Below, piece after piece: positions 6,491 to 12,747 of a stretch of DNA of 15,057 nucleotides. The notes under the pieces were generated by a model. It saw nothing but the letters and a program-made list of their open reading frames with translations, did no database searches and was not told the origin of the DNA. The DNA lies in the NCBI GenBank assembly GCA_012514775.1, contig JAAYZQ010000464.1, forward strand, positions 1 through 15,057, read 5' to 3'. This stretch comes from Anaerolineaceae bacterium. Lineage in GTDB: Bacteria > Chloroflexota > Anaerolineae > JAAYZQ01. Both the position numbers and the translations under genes were made by a program. Each line of letters begins with the position of its first letter. Within the stretch, counting starts at the first letter, position 1.

Positions 6491-7771
6491 ATGCACATCA
6501 CGTTGGCCTATGGCCGGCAAGGCCTGCCCATCGAGCTGCCGGACGACGCCCCGGTGACCGTCGTGGAGCCCGTGCCGCTGCCCGGGCTGCCGGATGAGGC
6601 GGCTGCCTTGCGCCAGGCGCTGCGCCGGCCCACGGGCACGCCGCCCCTCGTCGAGCTGGTGCGGCCGGACGATTCGGTGGCCGTCGTTTTCTCCGACCTG
6701 ACCCGGCCCATGCCCAACGACCGGGTGCTGCCCGTCCTGCTCCAGGAGCTGGAGCTGGCAGGCGTCGCCCCGGAGCGGATCGTACTGCTCAACGGACTGG
6801 GCACCCACCGCCCCCAGACACCCGAAGAGCTGCGGCGGATGCTGGGCGAAGCCATCGTGGCGCGCTACCGCATCGTGCAACACGACGCCTGGGACGAGGC
6901 GAACCTGGTCCCCGTGGGGCTAAACCGGGCAGGCCGGCCCGTGGGCATCAACCGGGCCTACGTCGAGGCCTCCTTCCGCATCCTGACCGGCTTTATCGAG
7001 CCTCACTTTTTCGCCGGCTTTAGCGGGGGGCCCAAGGCGGTTCTGCCGGCCATCGCCGGCATCGACGCCATCCTCGACAACCATGGTCCGGAAATGATAT
7101 CGTCCCCGGGGGCCACGTGGACCGTTACCGATGGCAACCCCATCTGGGAAGAGATGCGGGACATCGCGCTGCAAAGCGCGCCCTCGTTCCTGTTAAACGT
7201 CACCCTCAACCAGGAGCGGCGCATCACGGGCGCCTTTGCAGGCGAGATTCTCGCCGCCTACCGCCTGGGGACGGCTTTCGCGCGGCAGAGCGCCGTCCGC
7301 CCCGTGCGCGGCGCCTTTGACCTGGTCATCACCTCCAACAGCGGCTACCCCCTGGACCTGAACCTCTACCAGGCGGTGAAGGGCATGTCGGCGGCGGCCC
7401 AGATCGTGCGTCCCGGGGGCGACATTCTGCTGGCCGCCGAGTGCTGGGACGGCATCCCCGATCACGGTGAGTACAGGCGCCTCCTCTGGGAGGCCGGGTC
7501 GCCCGACGAGCTGCTGGCAAGGGTTATGGCTCCCGGCTTCCGGTGTCACGACGGATGGGAGGCGCAGGTCCAGGCACAGGTGCAGCAGAAGGCGCGCGTG
7601 CACGTCTATGCCGGCGGGCTCTCGGGCGAAGATCTGCGGCGGGCCCATCTCATCCCCTGTCCTTCGGTGGAAGAGACGGTGGCCGCCATTCGCCGGGCGA
7701 ACCCGGCAGCAACCATCGCCGTGTTGCCCGACGGGCCGCAGACCGTGCCGGTGTTGGAACCAGGTTCGTAG
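6491..7771 (+). CDS. larA: LarA-type nickel-pincer lactate (2-hydroxyacid) racemase
   Basis: LarA enzymes interconvert the two enantiomers of lactate or related 2-hydroxyacids using a nickel-pincer nucleotide tethered to a lysine. The 426-aa product keeps the known active-site set of Lactiplantibacillus LarA (H108, H174, K184, H200), shifted by exactly two: H106 in GTHRPQTPEE, H172 in EPHFFAG, K182 in SGGPKAV and H198 in LDNHGP. SDLTRP at 68-73 and QAVKG at 294-298 also fit. ATG 6491 follows AAGGA (6478-6482) and begins the usual family N-terminus (ITLAYGRQGL); longer readings from 6329 or 6452 add non-family residues. The FAD oxidase downstream suggests a racemise-then-oxidise pathway. The cofactor genes larB, larC and larE are not here. 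The substrate could be a 2-hydroxyacid other than lactate. Confidence 0.88.
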   Translation: MHITLAYGRQGLPIELPDDAPVTVVEPVPLPGLPDEAAALRQALRRPTGTPPLVELVRPDDSVAVVFSDLTRPMPNDRVLPVLLQELELAGVAPERIVLLNGLGTHRPQTPEELRRMLGEAIVARYRIVQHDAWDEANLVPVGLNRAGRPVGINRAYVEASFRILTGFIEPHFFAGFSGGPKAVLPAIAGIDAILDNHGPEMISSPGATWTVTDGNPIWEEMRDIALQSAPSFLLNVTLNQERRITGAFAGEILAAYRLGTAFARQSAVRPVRGAFDLVITSNSGYPLDLNLYQAVKGMSAAAQIVRPGGDILLAAECWDGIPDHGEYRRLLWEAGSPDELLARVMAPGFRCHDGWEAQVQAQVQQKARVHVYAGGLSGEDLRRAHLIPCPSVEETVAAIRRANPAATIAVLPDGPQTVPVLEPGS

Positions 7772-7776
7772 CGCCG

Positions 7777-7797
7777 CGGGCCGGGGCGCGCGGCCCG
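7777..7797 (+). other. GC-rich hairpin between larA and glcD
   Basis: CGGGCC (7777-7782) and GGCCCG (7792-7797) form a 6-bp stem around a 9-base loop, and imperfect pairing extends outward to about 12 positions. It sits in the 51-base gap just after the larA stop. With no T tract it is not a standard terminator; it could adjust the relative yield of the two genes or protect a transcript end. Confidence 0.3.
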
Positions 7798-7822
7798 GGC
7801 TGCGAGGGAGACAAGAGAGAGT

Positions 7823-9244
7823 ATGGGCGAGTATGGGGTGGTGACGGCCGGGATCGCGGCCGAGCTGGCCGAAATCGTGGGCCCGCAGGGCGTCATCTAC
7901 GGGCAGCCTGAGCGGATGCTGGCCTATGCCCATGACGAGGTGGCCGGCGAGGAGCACGCCCACCTGCCCGATGTCGTCGTCAAGCCCGAGATTGCCGCCC
8001 AGGTAGCCGCGGTCATGCGCCTGGCCAACCGGGAGCGAATCCCTGTCACGCCCCGGGGAGGCGGCACCGGCCTGTCGGGCGGCGCAGTGCCGGTCCGCGG
8101 CGGCATCGTCCTCTCCGTGGAGCGCATGAATCGCATCCTGGAGGTGGACCGCGAGAACATGTCCATTACCGTCGAGCCCGGCGTGGTGACCAACGAGATC
8201 AACCTCGAGGTGCAAAAGTACGGCCTCTTCTACGCCGGCTATCCTATGAGCCTCGAGTCTTGCTTTGTGGGCGGCAACGTGGCCGAGAATGCCGGCGGCG
8301 GGCGGGCCATCAAGTATGGCGTCACCGGGCGCTACGTGCTGGGGCTGGAGGTGGTCCTTCCCACCGGCGAGATCGTGCAACTGGGTGGCAAGCGCGTCAA
8401 GGACGTCACCGGCTACGACCTGCTGCACCTCATGGTCGGCTCGGAGGGCACACTGGGCATCTTTACCCGCATCACGCTGCGTCTGCTGCCCCTGCCCGCC
8501 GCCCGGGCGGTGCTCCTCGTGCCCTTTGCCGATGTGCCGGCGGCCATCGCGGCCGTGCCGCGGGTCATGACCATGGGGCACCTGCTGCCCGCCTCGGTCG
8601 AGTTCATGGATCGCCTGTCCATCGAGACGGCCTATCGCTTCCTGGGCGAGTCGCTGCCCCACCCTGACGTGGGGGCCATGCTCCTGGTGGAGGTCGACGG
8701 CAACAGCCAGGAACAGGTGGAGGCCGAGTACGAGGCCGTGGCCGAGCTGTGCCTGGAGGCAGGCGCCCTGGACGTCTACGTGGGCAACACCGCCGACACG
8801 GAGCGCAAGATGTGGCGGCCCCGGCAGAACCTCGCCGAGGCCTTCAAGGCCATCAGCCCCGTGCAGAGCCTGGAGGACGTCGTCGTGCCCATGGCCCAGA
8901 TCCCGGCCCTCATGCCCGAGCTGGACAGGCTGGGGCAGGAATACGGCGTCTTGATTCCCTGCTATGGCCACGCCGGCGACGGCAACCTGCACGCCACGCC
9001 CATCAAGCGGCCCGAGATGCCCCTGGAGGAATGGCACGCGCGGCTGCCATCCCTGCTGGCCGACCTGTACGGCGTCGTCGCCCGCCTGGGCGGGACCATC
9101 AGCGGCGAGCACGGCGTGGGTTCCAAGCGGGCCGCGTATCTGCCCCTGGTCATGGATCCCCTGCTCATCGACCTACAGCGACGCATCAAGGCCGTCTTTG
9201 ATCCGAACAACATCCTGAACCCGGACAAGATATTCCCGGCTTGA
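7823..9244 (+). CDS. glcD: FAD-linked 2-hydroxyacid oxidase, GlcD / D-lactate dehydrogenase type
   Basis: Oxidises a 2-hydroxyacid such as D-lactate or glycolate to the 2-oxoacid with bound FAD. The 473-aa length is normal. The FAD-binding PCMH domain covers about residues 45-225, with PRGGGTGLSGG (77-87) and GGNVAENAGGG (150-160). The C-terminal catalytic half has YGHAGDGNLH (381-390), SGEHGVGSKR (427-436) and the family's terminal DPNNILNPDKIF (460-471). ATG 7823 follows a purine run (GAGAGAG). Because the preceding gene is a LarA racemase, D-lactate is the most economical substrate: L-lactate would be inverted, then oxidised to pyruvate. Glycolate oxidase normally also needs GlcE and GlcF, absent here, which favours the D-lactate dehydrogenase reading. 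The stop codon lies inside the next gene's -35 box. Confidence 0.9.
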   Translation: MGEYGVVTAGIAAELAEIVGPQGVIYGQPERMLAYAHDEVAGEEHAHLPDVVVKPEIAAQVAAVMRLANRERIPVTPRGGGTGLSGGAVPVRGGIVLSVERMNRILEVDRENMSITVEPGVVTNEINLEVQKYGLFYAGYPMSLESCFVGGNVAENAGGGRAIKYGVTGRYVLGLEVVLPTGEIVQLGGKRVKDVTGYDLLHLMVGSEGTLGIFTRITLRLLPLPAARAVLLVPFADVPAAIAAVPRVMTMGHLLPASVEFMDRLSIETAYRFLGESLPHPDVGAMLLVEVDGNSQEQVEAEYEAVAELCLEAGALDVYVGNTADTERKMWRPRQNLAEAFKAISPVQSLEDVVVPMAQIPALMPELDRLGQEYGVLIPCYGHAGDGNLHATPIKRPEMPLEEWHARLPSLLADLYGVVARLGGTISGEHGVGSKRAAYLPLVMDPLLIDLQRRIKAVFDPNNILNPDKIFPA

Positions 9245-9259
9245 CGCCGGCCGCTTTTT
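9236..9259 (+). terminator. Weak candidate terminator at the end of glcD
   Basis: CCGGC (9236-9240) and GCCGG (9246-9250) pair around a 5-base loop that includes the stop codon; four bases later comes TTTTT (9255-9259). The stem is short and not adjacent to the T run, so termination may be leaky. The T run lies within the spacer of the following promoter. Confidence 0.3.
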
Positions 9260-9269
9260 GCGCTATAAT
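9241..9269 (+). promoter_or_regulatory. Near-perfect sigma-70-type promoter overlapping the glcD stop codon
   Basis: TTGACG (9241-9246), a 17-base spacer and a perfect TATAAT (9264-9269) match the consensus in 11 of 12 positions. The TGA stop of glcD is bases 9242-9244, inside the -35 box. Predicted transcription start is about 9276, leaving a leader of some 147 bases before the GTG at 9423. Confidence 0.8.
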
Positions 9270-9275
9270 CCCCAC

Positions 9276-9422
9276 CTGCCGGAACGCCGCACCGTTCCGC
9301 GTCTCCACCGTCCGCATCTCCGAGCATGGTCGCTCCTGTCTCGCCTGGGCCACTTTGGCCCACGCAGCGTGCACGTCGCGTGTCCAACTTGTGAGTTCGA
9401 TCGCAAATTCAGGAGGTGTATC
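9276..9422 (+). promoter_or_regulatory. Long, possibly structured 5' leader of the propeller gene
   Basis: This predicted leader contains two perfect stem-loops: GGAACG/CGTTCC (9281-9286 with 9293-9298) and TGGGCCA/TGGCCCA (9346-9352 with 9356-9362, loop CTT). There is also the palindrome CGTGCACG near 9370 and a possible 22-codon upstream ORF (9326-9394) with no ribosome-binding site. A strong AGGAGGTG (9411-9418) ends it. I do not recognise any riboswitch class here. Confidence 0.4.
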
Positions 9423-10394
9423 GTGTTCGACGGATCAGTTTCCGCGAAAGACAGGCTCATGCAGGGTGGTCTCGCACTGGCCATGGCGTTCCTTCTTATC
9501 CTGGGGTTGGCTCTGCCGGCCCAGGCCCAGACCTTTCCCGAGGTCATCCCCCTGCCCAATGGCTTCCAGCCGGAAGGCATCGCCGTCGGCAACGGATCAA
9601 CGTTCTACGTCGGGTCGCTGGCGACGGGCGCCATCTACAGCGGTGACCTGCGTACGGGCGAGGGAGCGCTCCTCGTGCCGGATCAAGTGGACCGCACGGC
9701 CGTGGGGCTGGCCTTTGACAATTCCACCGGCTACCTGTTTGTCGCCGGCGGGCCGGACGGGGCAGCCTACGTCTACGATACCCGCACCGGCGAGAGCCTG
9801 GCCGAGTATCCGCTGGCCGACCCGGCTTCCACCCTGGGCACCTTTGTCAACGACGTGGTGGTGACCAAGGGCGCGGCCTACTTTACCGACTCCTTCCGCC
9901 CTGTCGTCTACCGGGTGCCCCTGGCGCCCAATGGCAGCCTGCCCGATCCCTCGGAGGTCGAGATCCTCGAGTTGACCGGCGATTTCGACTTTGTCGAGGG
10001 AGCCTTCAACGCCAACGGCATTGACGCCACACCCAACGGCAAGACGTTGATCATTGTCAACAGCTCCACCGGCACGTTGTTCCGGGTCAACCCGTGCACC
10101 GGCGAGGCGACCGAGATCCCGGTCTTGGGTGGGGAGCTGACCGCCGGCGACGGCATCCTCCTCGACGGGCGAACCCTCTACGTGGTGCGCAACAACTTTC
10201 AGGAGATCGCCGTCGTCGAGCTGGACCCGCGGTTCCGGAGCGGTGAGGTGGTGGACACCATCACCGACGCCGACTTTCAGGTGCCGACGACCATCGCCGA
10301 GTTTGGCAACGCGCTGTATGCCGTGAATGCCCGTTTTGGCGTGGAGCCGGGGCCCGACGTGGAGTACAGCGTGGCGCGGGTGCTCAAGCCCTAG
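9423..10394 (+). CDS. Secreted beta-propeller protein (SMP-30/gluconolactonase-like)
   Basis: A 323-aa exported protein. An N-terminal signal peptide is clear: charged start, hydrophobic core around residues 15-31 (GGLALAMAFLLILGLAL), then a signal-peptidase I site after A35 in PAQAQ. The mature part has repeated propeller strands, for example PEGIAVGNGSTFYVGSL, AVGLAFDNSTGYLFVAGG, VNDVVVTKGAAYFTDS, NGIDATPNGKTLIIVNS and GDGILLDGRTLYVVRN, matching the six-bladed SMP-30/NHL-type fold. Similar actinobacterial proteins are, as I recall, sometimes labelled superoxide dismutase; nothing here supports that activity. GTG 9423 is chosen for its strong AGGAGGTG and because the in-frame upstream region contains the promoter. 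Ligand or reaction is unknown. The DUF4062-like gene follows 15 bases after its stop. Confidence 0.8.
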   Translation: MFDGSVSAKDRLMQGGLALAMAFLLILGLALPAQAQTFPEVIPLPNGFQPEGIAVGNGSTFYVGSLATGAIYSGDLRTGEGALLVPDQVDRTAVGLAFDNSTGYLFVAGGPDGAAYVYDTRTGESLAEYPLADPASTLGTFVNDVVVTKGAAYFTDSFRPVVYRVPLAPNGSLPDPSEVEILELTGDFDFVEGAFNANGIDATPNGKTLIIVNSSTGTLFRVNPCTGEATEIPVLGGELTAGDGILLDGRTLYVVRNNFQEIAVVELDPRFRSGEVVDTITDADFQVPTTIAEFGNALYAVNARFGVEPGPDVEYSVARVLKP

Positions 10395-10409
10395 CCGCGT
10401 CTTGCGACC

Positions 10410-11030
10410 ATGGTTGACAGGCTGCTGCTCTACATCTCGGCCGCGTCCGACCTGCGCGCAGAGCGCGAGGTCCTGGGCCGGGCGGTGACCGAGGTTCCGG
10501 TCTCGCTGGCGTGGCGGGTGGTCCACTCGCCGGGCGGCGACGAGCCGGTCGACGTCGACGCCGTCTCCCGGGCCGATGTGCACCTGCTGCTCCTGGGGGG
10601 CGACATCCGCGCACCCGTCGGCCTGGAGTGGCGGTACGCGCTCCTTGCCGGCCGGCAGCCGGTCCCGTTCCTCAAGCAGGACGCCCTGCGAACGCCGGCC
10701 GGCGAGCACTTCTTGCGGTTCGTGCGGCAGCGTGCAGCCTGGCGTCCCTTTCGGGATCCCGCCGACCTGCGCCGGCAGTTCCTGGCGCTTCTGGCCGGCC
10801 ACGTCATCGACCGCGCTATCCACTACCGCTTGTCGCCGGTGGAGCTGGCCCGGCTGGAAGAATGGCGCACCGAGATCGACGCCGCGCCCTCCCTTGCCGA
10901 GGAGGGAGGGCGCGGCGCCGGCGAGAGTGGTGTGATCCTCTCGCGGGAGCGATTTGTGCCTTCCGAAGGCGTCCTCATCGACGCGGAGAGGGTGAAGCGC
11001 AGCCACCCCGAGGGGCAGTCGTCAACCTAA
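10410..11030 (+). CDS. Stand-alone DUF4062/TIR-like fold protein
   Basis: A 206-aa soluble protein whose first half resembles DUF4062, a Rossmann-like domain related to TIR and nucleoside deoxyribosyltransferase folds. LLLYISAASDLRAERE (residues 5-20) matches the DUF4062 opening (strand, S/A-rich loop, DL-x-x-ERE). ADVHLLLLGGDIRAP (55-69) and GLEWRYALLAGRQPVPFLK (71-89) match the second conserved block, with E73 in the place of the acidic residue often catalytic in related folds. DUF4062 is usually fused to an NTPase in larger signalling or defence proteins; here it is free. Residues 157-173 form a low-complexity linker encoded by a perfect inverted repeat. ATG 10410 has no clear ribosome-binding site and lies 15 bases after the propeller stop, suggesting coupling. 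Function is unknown. Confidence 0.6.
   Translation: MVDRLLLYISAASDLRAEREVLGRAVTEVPVSLAWRVVHSPGGDEPVDVDAVSRADVHLLLLGGDIRAPVGLEWRYALLAGRQPVPFLKQDALRTPAGEHFLRFVRQRAAWRPFRDPADLRRQFLALLAGHVIDRAIHYRLSPVELARLEEWRTEIDAAPSLAEEGGRGAGESGVILSRERFVPSEGVLIDAERVKRSHPEGQSST
10880..10917. repeat. Perfect 15-bp inverted repeat inside the DUF4062-like gene
   Basis: CGCCGCGCCCTCCCT (10880-10894) and its exact reverse complement AGGGAGGGCGCGGCG (10903-10917) flank an 8-base loop TGCCGAGG. It is the longest perfect hairpin I found in the window. It keeps the reading frame and encodes the linker AAPSLAEEGGRGA. It resembles a small mobile palindromic element that has slipped into a tolerant coding site, but no second copy is seen in this window. 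Confidence 0.7.
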
Positions 11031-11081
11031 AGGCTCTGAGCCGATTGCAATCCGCGCAGACGCCCGAGTTCCGGTTGCCGG

Positions 11082-12509
11082 CTACCTTGTCCAGGATATG
11101 GCTCGCTCACCCAGCGAGGCGTAATCCAGCGAGATGCCCCCGAGCCCGCCGGGGAACATGGGCTTTTGCTGGGTGCCATCGGCGCGCATGATCCAGATCT
11201 CCCACTTGCCGCTGCGGTCTGTCAGGAAGGCGAGGTATTGGCCGTCGGGCGACCAGGCTGGCGCGGCGCTGTTGCCCAGCTCGCCGTCGGCCCGGACAGG
11301 CGTGTCCGTCAGGCGCCTCGGATTCCGGCCGTCGGCGTCCGCAACATAGACCTCCCAGTGGTCGTGCTGGCGTCGGGTGAAGGCCACGCGGCTGCCGTCG
11401 GACGACCAGACGGGGCTCGTATCCCGGCTGTCGCGCGTGATAAAATAGGCAACCGATGCATCCTCGTTCTGGACCTTTAGCCCTTGCTCGTCGGCGTAGA
11501 GCAGGCGGCTGCTGCCGTCGTCCAGGATGGGCGACCAGGTTGGCGCGAGGCAGTAGTTGGGCGCCTTTGGCTCGCGGAACTCGCCGTCGGCCGTCCGGAC
11601 GATGCCCAGTTTCCAGTGTGGGTGCGCCGGCAGGGTGAAGCAAAAGCCCCAGAAGCAGCGTTCTGTCTCGTCCGTGCGCCCGCCGTACTGCCGCGAGAAC
11701 AAGATCTGGGAGCCATCGGGCGACCAGGACGGCCAGCGGGCCTCGCCCCAGTCAAAGGCGCGCCACTCGTTGCTGCCATCGGCCGCGATAACCCAGATGC
11801 CCCGGGGATCGCGCCAGCGGGCAAAGGCGACCTCGCGTCCATCGGGTGACCAGGTGGGATCCATGCCGTCGGTCAGGCGCCGCAGCTCGCTGCCATCGGC
11901 GTTGACCACATAGATCGGGCCGCCCATGGACGTCTGGAAGACGAGCCTGCCCGCGGGGGGCGCCGCTGCCGGCCGGCTCCCGGAGCCTGCCGGTTGCGCT
12001 CGGGGCGTGGGCGTGGGGGTGGGCGCCGGTGCCGATAGCGTCACGCCCGTGCCCTCGATCTCGAGCAGGTAGTAGCTCGTCTCCGACTGTCCCCCCTGTC
12101 CCTCGACGACGACATAGTACGTGCCGGCCACGGTAAAGCTGCCCGACCAGGCAAGGCGGCCGGGCGACCCGGAATCGGGCGAGCCGCGCCCCACGGGCTC
12201 GGCTTTCAGGCCCAGCCGCCAGTCGCGCACATTCCCCGGCGTCCAGACGCCAAAGGCAAGGCTATCCGGGGGCTCGGCTTGCAGCCTGATCGTGACCTGC
12301 GAGCTGTCGCCGGCGTATTCGAAAGCATACCACGTGCTGGCCCCGGGTTGATGCGTCGACCAGTCGCCGGAGAGGCGCTGGGCGCTGTCGGGGCCGCTGC
12401 CGGCAGGCTCGCCGGCGGAGGCAGGGCACACGCCGGCCAGCAGCGAAAGGATCAGCAGCAGGCCCATGGTCAGGGCCACTGCCCGCGAGGTACTGTTTGT
12501 TCTGCTCAT
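11082..12509 (-). CDS. Secreted PPC-like plus TolB/PD40 beta-propeller protein
   Basis: A 475-aa exported protein. A signal peptide (hydrophobic core around residues 12-27) ends with a signal-peptidase I site after A32 (PASAG). Residues about 40-158 look like a bacterial pre-peptidase C-terminal-type beta-sandwich (STWYAFEYAGDSSQVTIRL; GTYYVVVEGQ). A Pro/Thr linker (160-186) leads to a propeller with PD40 repeats of the WSPDG type at about 217-231, 258-272, 323-337, 364-378 and 416-430, ending WEIWIMRADGTQ. Such propellers bind proteins or glycans outside the membrane; no protease domain is attached. ATG 12509 is preceded by GGAGGAGGAAGG; an upstream TTG at 12539 would add 10 charged residues before the signal peptide and is less likely. 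Its end converges with the DUF4062-like gene. Confidence 0.85.
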   Translation of the reverse strand: MSRTNSTSRAVALTMGLLLILSLLAGVCPASAGEPAGSGPDSAQRLSGDWSTHQPGASTWYAFEYAGDSSQVTIRLQAEPPDSLAFGVWTPGNVRDWRLGLKAEPVGRGSPDSGSPGRLAWSGSFTVAGTYYVVVEGQGGQSETSYYLLEIEGTGVTLSAPAPTPTPTPRAQPAGSGSRPAAAPPAGRLVFQTSMGGPIYVVNADGSELRRLTDGMDPTWSPDGREVAFARWRDPRGIWVIAADGSNEWRAFDWGEARWPSWSPDGSQILFSRQYGGRTDETERCFWGFCFTLPAHPHWKLGIVRTADGEFREPKAPNYCLAPTWSPILDDGSSRLLYADEQGLKVQNEDASVAYFITRDSRDTSPVWSSDGSRVAFTRRQHDHWEVYVADADGRNPRRLTDTPVRADGELGNSAAPAWSPDGQYLAFLTDRSGKWEIWIMRADGTQQKPMFPGGLGGISLDYASLGERAISWTR

Positions 12510-12556
12510 GCTTACCTTCCTCCTCCGTTCGTCGCGCAACGAACTGTTCCACCGCT

Positions 12557-12584
12557 ATTTTACCGCCTCCCTGCTCCCTGTCAA
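12557..12584 (-). promoter_or_regulatory. Sigma-70-type promoter for the PD40 propeller gene
   Basis: On the - strand, a perfect TTGACA (12584-12579), a 16-base spacer and TAAAAT (12562-12557) form a strong promoter. Predicted start is about 12550, giving a leader of about 41 bases. Confidence 0.7.
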
Positions 12585-12594
12585 GTCTCGTGCC

Positions 12595-12627
12595 GCCTGC
12601 CGGCCTGACATCCGGCGCCCGGCAGGC
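12595..12627. repeat. Perfect 9-bp inverted repeat between divergent promoters
   Basis: GCCTGCCGG (12595-12603) and CCGGCAGGC (12619-12627) are exact reverse complements separated by 15 bases. A nested CCGGC copy at 12612-12616 can also pair with the left arm. The repeat lies ten bases upstream of the PD40 gene's -35 box and about 75 bases from the RNB promoter, a position suitable for an operator. The rest of 12540-12747 also holds CAGCC-GTT-GGCTG, just after it. Confidence 0.4.
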
Positions 12628-12701
12628 AGCCGTTGGCTGACGTGGCTGCGGCCGTGACTGGCGATCAACCGAGAGCCCCGGGCAATCGTGGATTTGGCGA
12701 T

Positions 12702-12730
12702 TTGACGCCTGTTCCCTTCTGCCTTATACT
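12702..12730 (+). promoter_or_regulatory. Near-consensus sigma-70-type promoter for the RNB exoribonuclease
   Basis: TTGACG (12702-12707), a 17-base spacer and TATACT (12725-12730) match the consensus at 10 of 12 positions. The predicted transcription start, about 12737, lies only 11 bases before the GTG start codon, so the Shine-Dalgarno AGGTGG (12738-12743) would be at the extreme 5' end of the mRNA. Confidence 0.75.
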
Positions 12731-12747
12731 TTGTGTGAGGTGGAACC

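Noticed and set aside
7193..9112. Very long - strand open frame (639 codons) opposite larA and glcD
   Set aside because: It is a shadow of the two + strand genes in GC-rich DNA: the translation has no recognisable motif, while the + strand carries all LarA and GlcD active-site motifs.
9326..9394. 22-codon upstream ORF in the propeller leader as a separate gene
   Set aside because: It has no ribosome-binding site, is not at a predicted transcript start and spans a stem-loop; it is mentioned only as part of the leader.
9258..9422. 55-codon N-terminal extension of the secreted propeller
   Set aside because: It would start inside the promoter spacer and place Arg/His-rich residues ahead of a clear signal peptide; GTG 9423 has a strong AGGAGGTG.
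9597..11006. Long - strand open frame (469 codons) opposite the propeller and DUF4062-like genes
   Set aside because: No family motif, no ribosome-binding site and no signal peptide; the + strand proteins have all of the supporting evidence.
11190..12000. Repeated GGGCGACCAGG-like DNA words on the + strand as a possible repeat array
   Set aside because: They are the antisense of WSPDG-type codons in successive PD40 repeats, so protein repeats explain them; they are not a DNA repeat array or CRISPR.
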